Shown: positions 33,733 through 43,896, counted from the first letter of the stretch. The stretch is 64,000 nucleotides of DNA from Nocardioides campestrisoli (GCF_013624435.2 NZ_CP061768.1:558001-622000), one strand, 5' to 3'. Numbers and translations are program-made. Notes: generated by a model not told the origin, from the sequence alone.

Positions 33733-34500
33733 ATGCACACCCAGCCCGACCTGCCCACCCACGCGCAGCGGCTGGCAGCCACCCTGGTGCACACGTGGAC
33801 CGCGTTCGGCACGGTCCTGGCGCTGCTGATGGTGCACTACGCCTACCAGGCCGAGGTCGAGATCGTCCTCTGGCTCTTCCTGGCCGCGATGGTCATCGAC
33901 GGCACCGACGGGATGCTGGCGCGCTGGCTGCGGGTCAAGGAGGTGCTGCCCGGCTTCGACGGGGCGCTGCTCGACAACATCGTCGACTTCATCACCTACG
34001 TCTTCGCGCCGATGGTGCTGCTCTGGTCGTGCGGCTACCTGCCCGACGGCTGGCTGGGCGGGCTGAGCGCGGCGGTGCCGCTGATGGCCTCCTGCTACCA
34101 GTTCTGCCGCACCGACGCGAAGACCGACGACCACTTCTTCCTCGGCTTCCCCAGCTACTGGAACATCGTCGCCTTCTACGTCGTCGTGCTCGAGCTGTCG
34201 ACGACCACGACGGCGGTGCTGCTCGGGGTGCTGGCGGTGCTGGTCTTCGTGCCGATCAAGTACGTCTACCCCTCCCGCACCCCGTTCCTGTGGGCGGTCA
34301 ACATGACCCTGGCGACGCTCTGGTTGGGGCTGTACGGCGTCGTGGTCGCCGCGCTGCCCGACCCGTCCGCCTGGCTGATCGGGCTCTCGCTGGTCTACGT
34401 CGCCTACTACGTCGTCGCCAGCCTCTGGCTCACCGCGCGGACCGCGCGGCGTACCCATGTCGAGCGGAGCGCCGAGGCGCGCGAGGTCGCTCCCGTCTGA
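33733..34500 (+). CDS. CDP-alcohol phosphatidyltransferase, phosphatidylcholine-synthase-like
   Basis: 255 residues, about eight membrane segments. The CDP-alcohol motif is DGTDGMLARWLRVKEVLPGFD... continuing to LLDNIVDFITYV; the DNxxDxxTYV part is typical of bacterial phosphatidylcholine synthases (Pcs), which join choline to CDP-diacylglycerol. Other CDP-alcohol enzymes remain possible. It sits between pst and pit, but lipid remodelling in the phosphate response is only an inference. Confidence 0.7.
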   Translation: MHTQPDLPTHAQRLAATLVHTWTAFGTVLALLMVHYAYQAEVEIVLWLFLAAMVIDGTDGMLARWLRVKEVLPGFDGALLDNIVDFITYVFAPMVLLWSCGYLPDGWLGGLSAAVPLMASCYQFCRTDAKTDDHFFLGFPSYWNIVAFYVVVLELSTTTTAVLLGVLAVLVFVPIKYVYPSRTPFLWAVNMTLATLWLGLYGVVVAALPDPSAWLIGLSLVYVAYYVVASLWLTARTARRTHVERSAEAREVAPV

Positions 34501-34583
34501 GGAGCCCCCTCCGGTCGTCCACCGGGTGCGGCACGGACCTGACCCGGATCGTCCCCCGGCCCTGCCGGACGGGACGCTCAGCC

Positions 34584-35579
34584 TCAGGGCAGGAAGAGGT
34601 GGGCGATCCAGTAGCAGATCGCGGCGACCAGCCCGGCCGCCGGGAAGGTGAGCACCCACGCGGCGAGGATCGACTTGGCCACGCCCCAGCGCACCGCGGA
34701 GAGCCGCTTGGTCGCGCCCACGCCCATCACCGCGGAGGTGATCGTGTGGGTCGTGGAGATCGGGGCCTCCCAGACGTACGCCGTGGTGTAGAGCACCGAG
34801 GCGGCCACCGACTCGGCGGCGAAGCCGCGCGGCGGGTCGAGGTGGATGATCCGGCGGCCCAGGGTGCGCATGATCCGCCAGCCGCCCGACCAGGTGCCCA
34901 GCGAGATCGCGCCGGCGGCGGCGACGATGACCCACAGGGGGAGGCCGTCGCCCTCGGAGACATAGCCGCCGGCCAGCAGCGCCAGGAAGATGACACCCAT
35001 CGTCTTCTGCGCGTCCTGGAGCCCGTGGCCCAGGGCCATCGCGGCGGCGGAGACGGTCTGGGCGATCTTGAAGCCCCGGTTGGCCCTGGCGGGGTTGGCC
35101 TTGCGGGCGGCCCACATGATCCCGAGCATCACCACGAAGCCGAGGGTGAAGGCGACCAGGGGGGAGAGGATCATCGGGATCGCGACCTTGGCGACCACGG
35201 TGTCCCACTTGACGAAGGCACCCGCGGCCAGCGCCGCGCCCACCAGGCCGCCGATCAGGGCGTGCGAGGAGGAGGAGGGCAGGCCGAAGTACCAGGTGAT
35301 CATGTTCCACGCGATGGCGCCCAGGAGGCCGGCCATCACGATGGTCAGGGCATGGCTGCCCAGCCCCGGATCGATCACGTCGGAGACGGTCTGGGCGACC
35401 TTCTGGCCGAGGAACGCGCCGACGAAGTTCATCACCGCGGCCATCCCGAGCGCGACCCGCGGCGTCAGGGCGCGGGTCGAGACCGAGGTGGCGATGGCGT
35501 TGGCGGCGTCGTGGAAACCGTTGGTGTAGTCGAAGACGAGGGCGACGACGACTACCGCGATGACGATCGCGAGCTCCAT
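34584..35579 (-). CDS. pitA: Low-affinity inorganic phosphate transporter (PiT family)
   Basis: 331 residues, about ten helices. The two inverted PiT signatures are visible as DYTNGFHDAANAIATS near the N-terminus and GHGLQDAQKTMGVIF near residues 190-205; GLPSSSSHAL and APISTTHT are the matching pairs in each half. It imports phosphate, usually with a cation. The DUF47 partner gene ends 4 bases before its ATG, so the two form an operon. Confidence 0.93.
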   Translation of the reverse strand: MELAIVIAVVVVALVFDYTNGFHDAANAIATSVSTRALTPRVALGMAAVMNFVGAFLGQKVAQTVSDVIDPGLGSHALTIVMAGLLGAIAWNMITWYFGLPSSSSHALIGGLVGAALAAGAFVKWDTVVAKVAIPMILSPLVAFTLGFVVMLGIMWAARKANPARANRGFKIAQTVSAAAMALGHGLQDAQKTMGVIFLALLAGGYVSEGDGLPLWVIVAAAGAISLGTWSGGWRIMRTLGRRIIHLDPPRGFAAESVAASVLYTTAYVWEAPISTTHTITSAVMGVGATKRLSAVRWGVAKSILAAWVLTFPAAGLVAAICYWIAHLFLP

Positions 35580-35583
35580 CGGG

Positions 35584-36201
35584 TCAGGACTCCTTGACGG
35601 CGATCTGCTCCACCGTGTTGGCCACCTTCTCGAACGCGTCGATGGCGCCCTCGAGGGACTCCACGACGTCCTTGAGCTTGAGCACGTCGAGCGCCTCGTA
35701 CTGGCCGCTGAACAGGCTGGCCAGGATGCGCCGGTAGCTCTTGTCGCCGGTGTTCTCCAGGCGGTTGATCTCGATCCAGTAGTCGTCGAGGTCGGCCATC
35801 GACTTCAGCCGCGGCATCGCCTTGGCGGTCAGCTCGGCGCAGCGCTGGATGACCTCGACCTGCTTCGAGAGCTCCGAGGGCAGGTGAGTGACCTCGTAGA
35901 GCAGGATCAGGTCGACCGCCTCGTCCATCATGTCCATGATGTCGTCGAGGCCGGAGGCGAGGTCGTAGATGTCCTCGCGGTCGAACGGGGTGATGAACGT
36001 CGAGTTGACCCGGCGGATGATCGCGTGGGTCGTCTCGTCGGCACCGTGCTCGGCCTCGCGCATGCGCCGGGCCACGTCCTCACGGTCGGAACCGTCGGAC
36101 AGCATCTCTGCCAGGATGTCGGCACCGCTCACGAGATGGGAGCCCATCTCGCTGAACAGGTCATAGAAGGAAGATTCGACGGGGCGAAACCTGAAACCCA
36201 C
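35584..36201 (-). CDS. DUF47 PhoU-like partner of the PiT transporter
   Basis: 205 residues from GTG 36201; TTG 36207 would add two residues, but AGGAG lies 6 bases before the GTG and directly abuts the TTG. All-helical DUF47/PhoU-like protein with E/DxxxD metal-type motifs (DREDIYDLASGLDDIMDMMDE). Such proteins pair with PiT transporters and are thought to regulate them. It is the first gene of a DUF47-pitA operon. Confidence 0.88.
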   Translation of the reverse strand: MGFRFRPVESSFYDLFSEMGSHLVSGADILAEMLSDGSDREDVARRMREAEHGADETTHAIIRRVNSTFITPFDREDIYDLASGLDDIMDMMDEAVDLILLYEVTHLPSELSKQVEVIQRCAELTAKAMPRLKSMADLDDYWIEINRLENTGDKSYRRILASLFSGQYEALDVLKLKDVVESLEGAIDAFEKVANTVEQIAVKES

Positions 36202-36212
36202 GGACAACTCCT

Positions 36213-36230
36213 GGTGAGCAGGACGGGAAC
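36213..36230 (-). promoter_or_regulatory. Degenerate PHO box before the DUF47-pitA operon
   Basis: On the minus strand GTTCCCG and GCTCACC stand 11 bases apart, compared with GTTCACC repeats before pstS. Two to three mismatches in all; close to the start codon. Weak support. Confidence 0.3.
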
Positions 36231-36288
36231 GCCGTCATGCTACGACCACGGTGTCCCGCGGACGCAACTCCGGGGGTGCCCTCGGAGG

Positions 36289-38478
36289 TCAGCGACGGCG
36301 GCGCTGGCGCTCGATCAGGGCTGCTTGGAGATCCACGTCACCCTCGTGGTGCCGCCACGTCCCGTCCGGGCCGAGCTCCCAGGCGCGGGTGCCCGGGTCG
36401 AAGGCCAGGTCGAGCACCGCGCCGAGCCGGTCCACGTTGGCCTGGTCCGGCACCCGGACCAGGACCTCGACCCGTCGGTCGAGGTTGCGGTGCATCATGT
36501 CCGCCGAGCCGATCCAGACCTTGGGGTCGCCGCCGTTGTCGAACCAGAAGACCCGGCTGTGCTCCAGGAACCGCCCCAGCACCGAGCGCACCTCGATCGT
36601 CTCGGACAGGCCGGGCACCCCGGGCCGCAACGCACAGATGCCGCGGACCAGCAGCTGGACCGGCACCCCCTCCTGCGAGGCCAGGTAGAGGGCGTCGATC
36701 ACCGCCTCGTCGACCACCGAGTTGGCCTTGAACCGGATCCGCGCCGGCAGCCCGGCCCGGTGCTGGGCGATCTCGGCGTGGATCTGCGCGATCAGTCCCT
36801 CCCGCACCGAGAGCGGGGCGACCAGGAGGGTCTCGTAGGTGGCGTTGCGGGAGATCCCGGAGAGGTTGTTGAACAGGTTGGCGACGTCCTCGCCGATCGC
36901 GTCGTCGCGGGTCAGCAGCCCGAGGTCCTCGTAGCTCCGCGCGGTCTTGGGGTTGTAGTTGCCCGTGCCGACGTGCGTGTAGCGGCGGATCCCCTCCGGC
37001 TCCTCGCGGACCACCATCGCCAGCTTGGCGTGGGTCTTCAGGCCCAGCACGCCGTAGACCACGTGGCAGCCGGCCTGCTCCAGCTTGCGCGCCCACCGGA
37101 TGTTGGCCTGCTCGTCGAAGCGCGCCTTGATCTCCACGATCACCAGCACCTGCTTGCCCGCCTCGGCGGCGTCGACCAGGGCGTCGATGATGGGGGAGTC
37201 CCCCGACGTGCGGTAGAGCGTCTGCTTGATCGCCAGCACGTGCGGGTCGGCCGCGGCCTGCTCGAGGAACCGCTGCACCGAGGTGGCGAAGGAGTCGTAC
37301 GGGTGGTGGAGCAGCACCTGGTGCCGGCGTACGGCGTCGAAGACGTCCACCGGGTGCGAGGACTCGACCTCGGCCAGGAGCGGGTGGGTGGTGGGCACGA
37401 ACGCGGGGTACTGCAGGTCCTCGCGCGGCAGGTCGGCGATGTCCTGCAGCCCGCGCAGGTCGAGCGGGCTGGGCAGCCGGAAGACCTCCCGGGGGTCGAT
37501 GCCGAGCTCGGTGATCAGCAGGTCGCGCATCCGCGCGTCCATCGTCTCCTCGACCTCGAGGCGCACCGGCGGGCCGAACTTGCGGCGCAGCAGCTCCTTC
37601 TCCAGCGCCTTGAGCAGGTTCTCCGCGTCGTCCTCCTCGACCTCGAGGTCCTCGTTGCGGGTCACCCGGAACAGGTGCGAGCCGACGACCTCCATGCCGG
37701 GGAAGAGCCGTTTGAGGTGTTCGCGGATCACGTCCTCCAACGGCACGAAGCGCTGGTTTCCCAGCGGCACGAACCGGTGGAAGATCGGCGGCACCTTGAC
37801 CCGGGCGAAGTGCTCGGAGCCGGTCACCGGGTTGCGCACGATCACCGCGAGGTTGAGGGAGAGCCCGGAGATGTAGGGGAACGGGTGGGCGGGGTCCACC
37901 GCGAGCGGGGTGAGCACCGGGAAGATGCGCTCCTTGAAGATCCGCTTGCAGTAGCGCTGCTCGTCGCGGGTCAGGCTGGACCAGCGGACCAGCTCGATCC
38001 CCTCCTCGCGCAGGGCGGGGATGAGCTCGTCGAGGAAGACCCGCGCCTGGCGCTGCATCAGCTCCCCGGCCTCGCGCGAGACCAGCTCGAGCACCTCGCG
38101 GGGCAGCAGCCCCGAGGCGGCGCGGACCGCGACGCCGGCGGCGATCCGCCGCTTGAGCCCGGCGACCCGGACCATGAAGAACTCGTCGAGGTTGCTGGTG
38201 AAGATCGCCAGGAACCGGGCCCGCTCCAGCAGCGGGACCGAGGGGTCCTCGGCCAGCTCGAGCACCCGCTGGTTGAAGCGCAGCCAGGAGAGCTCGCGGT
38301 CCAGGAACCGGTCGGGATGGGCCGCCACCGCCTCCATGATCGCCTCGTCGGGCGTGTACGGCGGCTCCACGTCGAAGGTGTCGGACGGGTGGGCGAGCGG
38401 GTCGAGGCCGCTGGGACCCTCGTCCTTGGGCGCCCCGACGACGCTGGGAAGCGCCGAGCTCGATGAGGTTCCGGACAT
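36289..38478 (-). CDS. ppk1: Polyphosphate kinase 1
   Basis: 729 residues. The four-domain PPK1 layout is clear: [20 protein letters not shown] at the N-terminus, phosphorylated His502 in [10 protein letters not shown], and a second conserved His near 664 in [12 protein letters not shown]. It makes polyphosphate from ATP. An N-terminal tail of about 40 residues (Ser/Pro-rich) precedes the core. ATG 38478 lacks a strong ribosome site. A PHO box lies 23 bases upstream, so phosphate control is likely. Confidence 0.95.
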   Translation of the reverse strand: MSGTSSSSALPSVVGAPKDEGPSGLDPLAHPSDTFDVEPPYTPDEAIMEAVAAHPDRFLDRELSWLRFNQRVLELAEDPSVPLLERARFLAIFTSNLDEFFMVRVAGLKRRIAAGVAVRAASGLLPREVLELVSREAGELMQRQARVFLDELIPALREEGIELVRWSSLTRDEQRYCKRIFKERIFPVLTPLAVDPAHPFPYISGLSLNLAVIVRNPVTGSEHFARVKVPPIFHRFVPLGNQRFVPLEDVIREHLKRLFPGMEVVGSHLFRVTRNEDLEVEEDDAENLLKALEKELLRRKFGPPVRLEVEETMDARMRDLLITELGIDPREVFRLPSPLDLRGLQDIADLPREDLQYPAFVPTTHPLLAEVESSHPVDVFDAVRRHQVLLHHPYDSFATSVQRFLEQAAADPHVLAIKQTLYRTSGDSPIIDALVDAAEAGKQVLVIVEIKARFDEQANIRWARKLEQAGCHVVYGVLGLKTHAKLAMVVREEPEGIRRYTHVGTGNYNPKTARSYEDLGLLTRDDAIGEDVANLFNNLSGISRNATYETLLVAPLSVREGLIAQIHAEIAQHRAGLPARIRFKANSVVDEAVIDALYLASQEGVPVQLLVRGICALRPGVPGLSETIEVRSVLGRFLEHSRVFWFDNGGDPKVWIGSADMMHRNLDRRVEVLVRVPDQANVDRLGAVLDLAFDPGTRAWELGPDGTWRHHEGDVDLQAALIERQRRRR

Positions 38479-38500
38479 GTCGGCCAGTGTGGCACCGCCC

Positions 38501-38518
38501 GGTGAACACCGGGTGTCC
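38501..38518 (-). promoter_or_regulatory. PHO box before ppk1
   Basis: On the minus strand GGACACC and GTTCACC are exactly 11 bases apart; the second is a perfect half-site, the first matches 5 of 7. It lies 23-40 bases before ATG 38478. Confidence 0.65.
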
Positions 38519-38594
38519 CTCAGGTGGCCGCGCGGCCGGCCCGGGGTGAGTCCATCTGCGGCCCACGCCCCGTGACACGAGCGGGCGCGGTCCC

Positions 38595-38600
38595 TAGCCT
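38595..38600 (+). promoter_or_regulatory. -10 box TAGCCT, leaderless arrangement
   Basis: TAGCCT ends 7 bases before ATG 38608, and no ribosome site is present. Confidence 0.45.
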
Positions 38601-38607
38601 GGCCGCC

Positions 38608-39837
38608 ATGACTGCACCGCCGGCGAGTCCCGCGTCCGACCGTGCACGTCCGCTCGTCCCCAGGCGCTACCGGCAGGACCCGCGGTGGTCCGAGAAGGTC
38701 GCCGCCCCGCTGCGGCTGGTCGCCGGGCCGGGGGCCAAGCCCTCGCCGCGGGACGTCGTCCGGCTCCAGGAGGGGTTGTGGCGCCGCGACGAGCCGGGCG
38801 CGGCGCTGGTGGAGGCGATCCGCCAGGAGCGGAGCGTCACGATGCGGCAGGTCTCCGAGGCGCTGGCGGACGCGGGGCGGGGCGGGACGGACGCCGAGGC
38901 CCCGGAGCGGACTCCGGAGCCGCTGCGGGACTTCCTCCGCGTCCTGGACCCGCGGCCGGCGTGGGTGGACGACGACCTGCTCGACCGCGGGGCCCGGGCC
39001 TGCCGGCGCTTCGGCGTCGACGGGCTGCGGGTGCTGGGCGTGGGGTCGCTGCTCGGCGGCTACCGGACGGCGGCCGCGCTCGAGCCGCTCGTGCGCACCG
39101 GCCGGCTCGGCGGCCCGGACGCGGACCGGCGGATCGCCGAGACCAGCGCGTGGTGGCTGGCGGTGACCGCCCCCGGCGGCCTGGCCCCGGGAGCCGAGGG
39201 GTGGCGCCTGTCGGTCCACGTGCGGGTGATGCACGCGATGGTCAACGACCAGCTCGAGCGCGCCGACGACTGGGACTGGGAGCTGCGCGGCACCCCGATC
39301 AACCAGTACGACCAGGCCAGCACGCTCGGCGTCTTCAGCACCAGCTTCCTGCTGCACGCCCGGCTCATGGGCCACCGGGTCTCCCGGCGCGACGGGGACG
39401 CGGTGATGCACCTGTGGTCCTACGTCGGCTGGCTGATGGGGGTCGAGGAGGAGTGGCTGCCGCGGACCGAGCGGATCGGCCGCCGCCTGCTCTACCGGTT
39501 CCTCGCCGGCGACCCGCCACCGGACCAGAACACCCTGGACCTCGCGCGGGCCCTCATCGACTCCTTCGACACCCCCGAGCGAGGACCGCTGGCCGCCCGG
39601 TGGGAGCGTGAGCGGGTGCTGAGCAACGCGACCGGGCTGCTCGGTCCGGGCGCCATGCGCGACCTGGGGCTGCCGGTGCGCCCGCCGTGGTTCACCCTGT
39701 GGCGGACGGCGGTCAACGTGCCGCTCACCCACGGGCTCGGTCGGGTCCCCGGCACCGGCGGCCTGCTGCTGCGCCGCGGCAACGCCTCGATCCGTCGCGA
39801 GCTGGCCCGACTGGGCCAGGACGCCTCCGCGGTCTAG
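38608..39837 (+). CDS. MpaB/DUF2236-type oxygenase-like protein
   Basis: 409 residues. The core [17 protein letters not shown] (about 203-219) and the later [19 protein letters not shown] match DUF2236, the family of MpaB and latex-clearing (Lcp) haem oxygenases, where His residues bind haem. No signal peptide is obvious, unlike secreted Lcp. Substrate unknown. Probably leaderless. Confidence 0.75.
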   Translation: MTAPPASPASDRARPLVPRRYRQDPRWSEKVAAPLRLVAGPGAKPSPRDVVRLQEGLWRRDEPGAALVEAIRQERSVTMRQVSEALADAGRGGTDAEAPERTPEPLRDFLRVLDPRPAWVDDDLLDRGARACRRFGVDGLRVLGVGSLLGGYRTAAALEPLVRTGRLGGPDADRRIAETSAWWLAVTAPGGLAPGAEGWRLSVHVRVMHAMVNDQLERADDWDWELRGTPINQYDQASTLGVFSTSFLLHARLMGHRVSRRDGDAVMHLWSYVGWLMGVEEEWLPRTERIGRRLLYRFLAGDPPPDQNTLDLARALIDSFDTPERGPLAARWERERVLSNATGLLGPGAMRDLGLPVRPPWFTLWRTAVNVPLTHGLGRVPGTGGLLLRRGNASIRRELARLGQDASAV

Positions 39838-39843
39838 CGCGGC

Positions 39844-40269
39844 TCAGCGTTCGAGCAGCACCGTGAACGGTCCGTCGTTGACCGACTCCACCAGCATGTC
39901 GGCCCCGAAGACACCCTTCTCCACGTGCGCGCCGAGCGCGACCAGCTCGCCGCAGAGCTCGTCGTACACCGGCTCGCTGACCGGACCGGGCGCGGCCGCC
40001 GCCCAGGTGGGCCGGCGGCCCTTGCTCGCGTCGCCGTACAGGGTGAACTGGCTGACCACCAGGACGGGCGCGTCCAGCTCGGAGGCGGAGCGCTCCTCGG
40101 GGAGGATCCGCAGGCCCCAGATCTTCCGGGCCATCCAGGAGACCTCGGCGGGGCCGTCGTCGTGGGTGACGCCGAGGTAGACCAGCAGCCCGGGTCGGGA
40201 GAGCCGGCCGACGACCTTCCCGTCGACGGTCACCGAGGCCGAGCTGACACGTTGGACCACTGCGCGCAC
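39844..40269 (-). CDS. dtd: D-aminoacyl-tRNA deacylase
   Basis: 141 residues, family length. Signature SQFTLYGD near 73-80 and the C-terminal NDGPFT (usual form NxGPxT) make the chiral proofreading pocket. It removes D-amino acids from tRNA. GTG 40269 begins the conserved [13 protein letters not shown]. It converges with the oxygenase gene, 6 bases apart. Confidence 0.93.
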   Translation of the reverse strand: MRAVVQRVSSASVTVDGKVVGRLSRPGLLVYLGVTHDDGPAEVSWMARKIWGLRILPEERSASELDAPVLVVSQFTLYGDASKGRRPTWAAAAPGPVSEPVYDELCGELVALGAHVEKGVFGADMLVESVNDGPFTVLLER

Positions 40270-40291
40270 GGCCTCAGTGAAACACCCCGGC

Positions 40292-41503
40292 TCAACCCTG
40301 CGGAGCGGCCCCCGAGCCGGGCAGGCCCCGGGTGGCAGAGAAGGTGATGGCGGCGGAGGAGAGCAGCAGCAGCCCGCTGGCGTGGAAGATGCCCCCGACC
40401 CCCACCAGCCCGGACAGCGCGCCGGCCACCAGGGGAACGGCGACCTGCCCGGCGCGGTTGCCGGCCAGCCGGACCGAGAGGGCCGCCGCGCGGTTGCGGG
40501 AGTCGGCCACCAGGGTCACCCAGGACATGGTCAGTGGCTGGCCGATGCCCCAGAAGAAGCCCATGAGGACCATGGCAACGGCCAGCGGCACGACCGCCGA
40601 GGTCAGCGGGAGCAGGGCCATCGGGATGCCGGAGGCCAGCGTCGCCGAGACCAGCAGCCAGCGTCGCGGGATCCGGCGCAGCAGGAGGGGCAGGCAGGCG
40701 CGGGAGGCCACCGAGGCGACCGTCCGCGCGGTCAGCAGCGCGGTGACCGTGCCGACGCTCAGGCCGAGGTGCTCGCCCAGCACGGGGAGGTAGGCCATCA
40801 GCAGGTCCATCCCGGTCAGCACGGTGAGGCTGGAGTAGATGGCGGGCTTCATGCCGGGGGTGCCGAGGATCCCCAGGGTGGACTGCTGTCCGTCGGCGGC
40901 GTCGGTGCGGCTGACCACCCGGGTGTCCCCGGGCGTGAACACGAAGGCGAGCGGGACCGCGAGCAGGGCGAGGGCGCCGAGCACCAGGAGCGCCGGACCG
41001 GTGGCCACGGAGTCGGTCGAGGTGCTGGTCAGCGTGGCGACCCCGCCCGCGATCGGGAAGCCGAGCATCTGGCCGACCGAGACCCCCAGCGTGAGCTGGC
41101 CAAACCGCCCGTCCATCCGGCCGGGCGGCGACCAGAGGGCGATCACGCTCTGGCAGGCGACGGTGTGCAGCATCTGGGCGAGGCCGAGCAGGGCGCTGGC
41201 CAGGCCGAGCACCAGCAGGTTGCCGCTCGTCGCCGCGATCAGCACCGCGACCACGGTCAGACCCAGGCCCAGGCGCAGGGCGAGGACCCCCAGGCCGCGG
41301 TCGACGGCCCTGCCGATGCGCAGCGCGACCATCAGCGGGAGCACGGCGAAGGCGGCGGTGATCAGCCCGACGGAGAACCCGTCGCCGCCCAGGTCGAGCG
41401 CCCGGTAGGAGATCAGGGTCCGGACGCCGCTGAGCACGGCGTGCGAGAGGACCGAGGCGAGGACGACGGCCAGGAACCAGGAGGGCCGTCTCAGGAACGG
41501 CAA
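40292..41503 (-). CDS. Major facilitator superfamily transporter
   Basis: 403 residues with twelve hydrophobic segments; the A-like loop [12 protein letters not shown] lies between helices 2 and 3, as in MFS. TTG 41503 follows the stop of the GntR gene by one base, with no clear ribosome site, so translation may depend on coupling. It is probably cotranscribed with the GntR regulator and could export or import a compound of the nearby catabolic block. Confidence 0.75.
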   Translation of the reverse strand: MPFLRRPSWFLAVVLASVLSHAVLSGVRTLISYRALDLGGDGFSVGLITAAFAVLPLMVALRIGRAVDRGLGVLALRLGLGLTVVAVLIAATSGNLLVLGLASALLGLAQMLHTVACQSVIALWSPPGRMDGRFGQLTLGVSVGQMLGFPIAGGVATLTSTSTDSVATGPALLVLGALALLAVPLAFVFTPGDTRVVSRTDAADGQQSTLGILGTPGMKPAIYSSLTVLTGMDLLMAYLPVLGEHLGLSVGTVTALLTARTVASVASRACLPLLLRRIPRRWLLVSATLASGIPMALLPLTSAVVPLAVAMVLMGFFWGIGQPLTMSWVTLVADSRNRAAALSVRLAGNRAGQVAVPLVAGALSGLVGVGGIFHASGLLLLSSAAITFSATRGLPGSGAAPQG

Positions 41504-41504
41504 G

Positions 41505-42203
41505 TCAGGAGTCGGCGTCGGGGGCCACCGGGTCGCCGCCCTTCGCTCGCAGGTCGTCGTTGGTCTGGCGCAGCTCCCAGGCGTGCAGCACGTGGGCCCG
41601 CATCGCCAGCCGCGCGGCGGGGCCGTCCCGACGTTCGAGCGCCTCGATGATCCCGTCGTGGTCGTGGTCGAGTGCCGCGCTGAACGACGTCACCCCCCAG
41701 AGGGTGACGGAGGGCTTGAACCGCTCCCACAGGTGTCGCACGGAGTCCTCGACCACGGAGGAGGTGCTGGCGTAGATGGAGAAGTGGAACTCGCGGTTGA
41801 GCAGGGAGAGCCGGGCGGGGTCCTCGCCGGCCTCGGTGGCGCGGACCAGCGTCTCGTTGGCCTCGAGCACCCGGGCGAAGTCCTCGTCGGTCATCCGTTC
41901 GGTGGCGATCTCGCAGGCCAGGCCCTCCAGCTCGGCCCGCATCCGGTAGAGGTCGTGGGCCATCACCGGGGTGAAGTCCCGCACCGTGGCGCCGCGGTGG
42001 CTGGTGTAGTCGATCGTGCCGTCGGCGGCCAGGATCCGGAGCGCCTCGCGGACCGGGGTCGGGCTGACGCCGTAGCGCTTGGCCAGTGCCGTCTGGCGGA
42101 TCTGCTCCCCCGGGCTGATCACCCCCTCCTCGAGGTCGGCCTTGAGCCGCGAGAGGACGTACGCGGTACGGCTCACTGGCAGTGCTGCGTCCGAGTGGCT
42201 CAC
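41505..42203 (-). CDS. GntR-family regulator with FCD domain
   Basis: 232 residues. N-terminal winged helix (about 10-75) with QTALAKRYGVSPTPVREALR as the HTH. The C-terminal all-helical FCD domain has the metal/ligand residues in RAELEGLACEIA and NREFHFSIY (Asn/His). Proteins of this kind respond to organic acids or acyl compounds. It is divergent from the catabolic genes, with a perfect palindrome in the shared promoter region. GTG 42203. Confidence 0.9.
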   Translation of the reverse strand: MSHSDAALPVSRTAYVLSRLKADLEEGVISPGEQIRQTALAKRYGVSPTPVREALRILAADGTIDYTSHRGATVRDFTPVMAHDLYRMRAELEGLACEIATERMTDEDFARVLEANETLVRATEAGEDPARLSLLNREFHFSIYASTSSVVEDSVRHLWERFKPSVTLWGVTSFSAALDHDHDGIIEALERRDGPAARLAMRAHVLHAWELRQTNDDLRAKGGDPVAPDADS

Positions 42204-42309
42204 GGGCGTGCCCTTCGCTCTGAGGGGTGGGATCCAGGCCGGGAGGGCGGCCCTCCGTCCAGGGTGGCCGTGACCCTAGCAGGAATCAACTTTCAATGGG
42301 TTACAGAAA

Positions 42310-42325
42310 AGATTCTATAGAATCT
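42310..42325. promoter_or_regulatory. Perfect 16-bp palindrome, candidate GntR operator (site 1)
   Basis: AGATTCTATAGAATCT, markedly AT-rich in this genome, lies 107 bases from the GntR start and 101 bases before the first MmgE/PrpD gene; TTGACG follows directly. It shares TCTATAGAA with the site at 54180-54200. Confidence 0.7.
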
Positions 42326-42425
42326 CTTGACGAGCCGCAGGGGCTGATGATCTGGTGTGCCCCAGGTCACGTGGCACAGGTCCACGTGACGGACCGCACC
42401 CACGAGCCTCGTCAGGAGAACGACC

Positions 42426-43799
42426 GTGACCGCCCCGCAGCCGCCCGCGGCCCCCCACCGCCGCTGGGCATCCTTGGCCGAAGGTGATCGCGAGCAGCTC
42501 AGGCAGCTGTTCGTCGACGCATTGGCCCTCGCGTCGGCCGGCACGGCCTCCACGGACGCGGCGCGCGTCCTCGGGGGGCTCGCCGCGCTTGGGACGGGGG
42601 AGGTCCCGGTTCCGTGGACCGGGCTGCGGCTCGGCGCTCCGCAGGCCGTCGCCGCCCTCTCCACCCTGATCCACGCCTGGGACTTCGACGACACCCACGA
42701 CGAGGCGGTCGTGCACACCGCCAGCGTCGTGGTGCCGACCGCGCTGGCCGCGGCCGCGATCGGCCGGGTGGGCGGGACCGGAGTCGCGGACGGCATCGTC
42801 ACGGGCGTCCAGGTCCTCTCCCGTCTGGCCCGGCTGACCGGTCCCCGCCCCGGGGTGATCCGCACCGCCGGGCTGGGCGCGCCGGCCGCCGCGGCCACCG
42901 CCGCCGCCGTGTGGGGGCTGACCGACGCCCAGGTGGAGCACGCGATGGCGCTCTCGCTGACCTCCGCCCTCGCGCCGGGCACCCGCCAGGCCGTGGTCGA
43001 CGGGTCGGTGGCCAAGCGCATCCAGCCCGGCCTGGCCGCGCAGGTCGGCCTCAGCGCCGCCGCGCTCGCCGCCCAGGGGGTCGAGGGACCGAGTGGCTGG
43101 CTCTGCGGGGAGTTCGGCCTCGCCCCCGGCTCCTCCGCCCGGTGCGAGGACCTCTTCCTCGGCGACTTCGAGGGGCGTTTCCTCGCCCTCAAGCCTTTCC
43201 CCGCGTGCCGCTACACCCACGCGGCCCTGGCCGCGGCGGAGCAGGTCCAGGCCGCCGACCCGGACTGGGCGGGGGTGCAGCAGGTCACCGCGCACCTGCC
43301 CCAGGGGCCGGCGTACGCGCTGGTGGCCCGTCCCTACGCTGACCGGGGCGCCCCCCTGGTCGACGCACAGTTCTCCCTGCCCTGGCAGCTCGCGGCGCTG
43401 TGGGTGACCGGGCGCTACGACCTCACCACGCTGCACGGAGGGGACCTGGGTCGCGACGACATCGCCCGGGCGACCGACCGGATCACCGTCGTCCAGGACC
43501 TGCCCCCGAGCGCGGTGATGTCCGGGGCTCGCGTCGACCTGCTCCGCACCGACGGCACGACCGCCTCCGCGCAGGCCGCGATGCCGGGCGGGCCGGGCCA
43601 GCGGGTCACCCGCCGGGACCTGGGTCGCAAGGTCGCCTCGTGCCTGCAGGTCGGCGAGGTCGAGGACCCGGCTGCCGCCGCGGCGGCTCTCTGGTCCTTC
43701 GCCGACGAGCTCCCCGACCTGGACGCGGACGCCCTCCAGGCAGCGCTCGCCCGGTGCACCTCCCAATCCCTCGCGGCGCCGGCACCGGCGTCCCCCTGA
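42426..43799 (+). CDS. MmgE/PrpD-family protein 1
   Basis: 457 residues. AWDFDDTHDEAVVHTAS near residue 80 is the family hallmark, and KRIQPGLAAQVGLSAAALA and KPFPACRYTHAALAA match later PrpD boxes. Members include 2-methylcitrate dehydratase and cis-aconitate decarboxylase, so it should dehydrate, hydrate or decarboxylate a tricarboxylate-like acid. GTG 42426 after AGGAGA. First gene of the catabolic block; distinct in sequence from protein 2. Confidence 0.85.
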   Translation: MTAPQPPAAPHRRWASLAEGDREQLRQLFVDALALASAGTASTDAARVLGGLAALGTGEVPVPWTGLRLGAPQAVAALSTLIHAWDFDDTHDEAVVHTASVVVPTALAAAAIGRVGGTGVADGIVTGVQVLSRLARLTGPRPGVIRTAGLGAPAAAATAAAVWGLTDAQVEHAMALSLTSALAPGTRQAVVDGSVAKRIQPGLAAQVGLSAAALAAQGVEGPSGWLCGEFGLAPGSSARCEDLFLGDFEGRFLALKPFPACRYTHAALAAAEQVQAADPDWAGVQQVTAHLPQGPAYALVARPYADRGAPLVDAQFSLPWQLAALWVTGRYDLTTLHGGDLGRDDIARATDRITVVQDLPPSAVMSGARVDLLRTDGTTASAQAAMPGGPGQRVTRRDLGRKVASCLQVGEVEDPAAAAAALWSFADELPDLDADALQAALARCTSQSLAAPAPASP

Positions 43800-43865
43800 A
43801 CCACTCCAGCCAGACAGCCGCACCACTCCGGCCAGACAGCCGCACCACTCCAGCCAGACAGCCAC
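43800..43865 (+). repeat. Three tandem copies of a 22-bp unit
   Basis: Units start at 43800, 43822 and 43844, each ACCACTCC(A/G)GCCAGACAGCC plus two bases, with at most two differences between copies. They fill most of the gap between MmgE/PrpD 1 and the acyl-CoA dehydrogenase. Possibly an expanded protein-binding site or a replication slip. Confidence 0.85.
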
Positions 43866-43896
43866 ACCAAGCAACGAGACGAACAGGAACCCTCAG

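Noticed and set aside
34501..34583. Terminator between the CDP-alcohol transferase and pitA
   Set aside because: Only a 6-bp stem with a 14-base loop is possible; too weak to call.
36289..39732. 1147-codon frame extending ppk1 far upstream
   Set aside because: The extension runs antisense through the MpaB-type gene; ppk1 homology begins only after ATG 38478.
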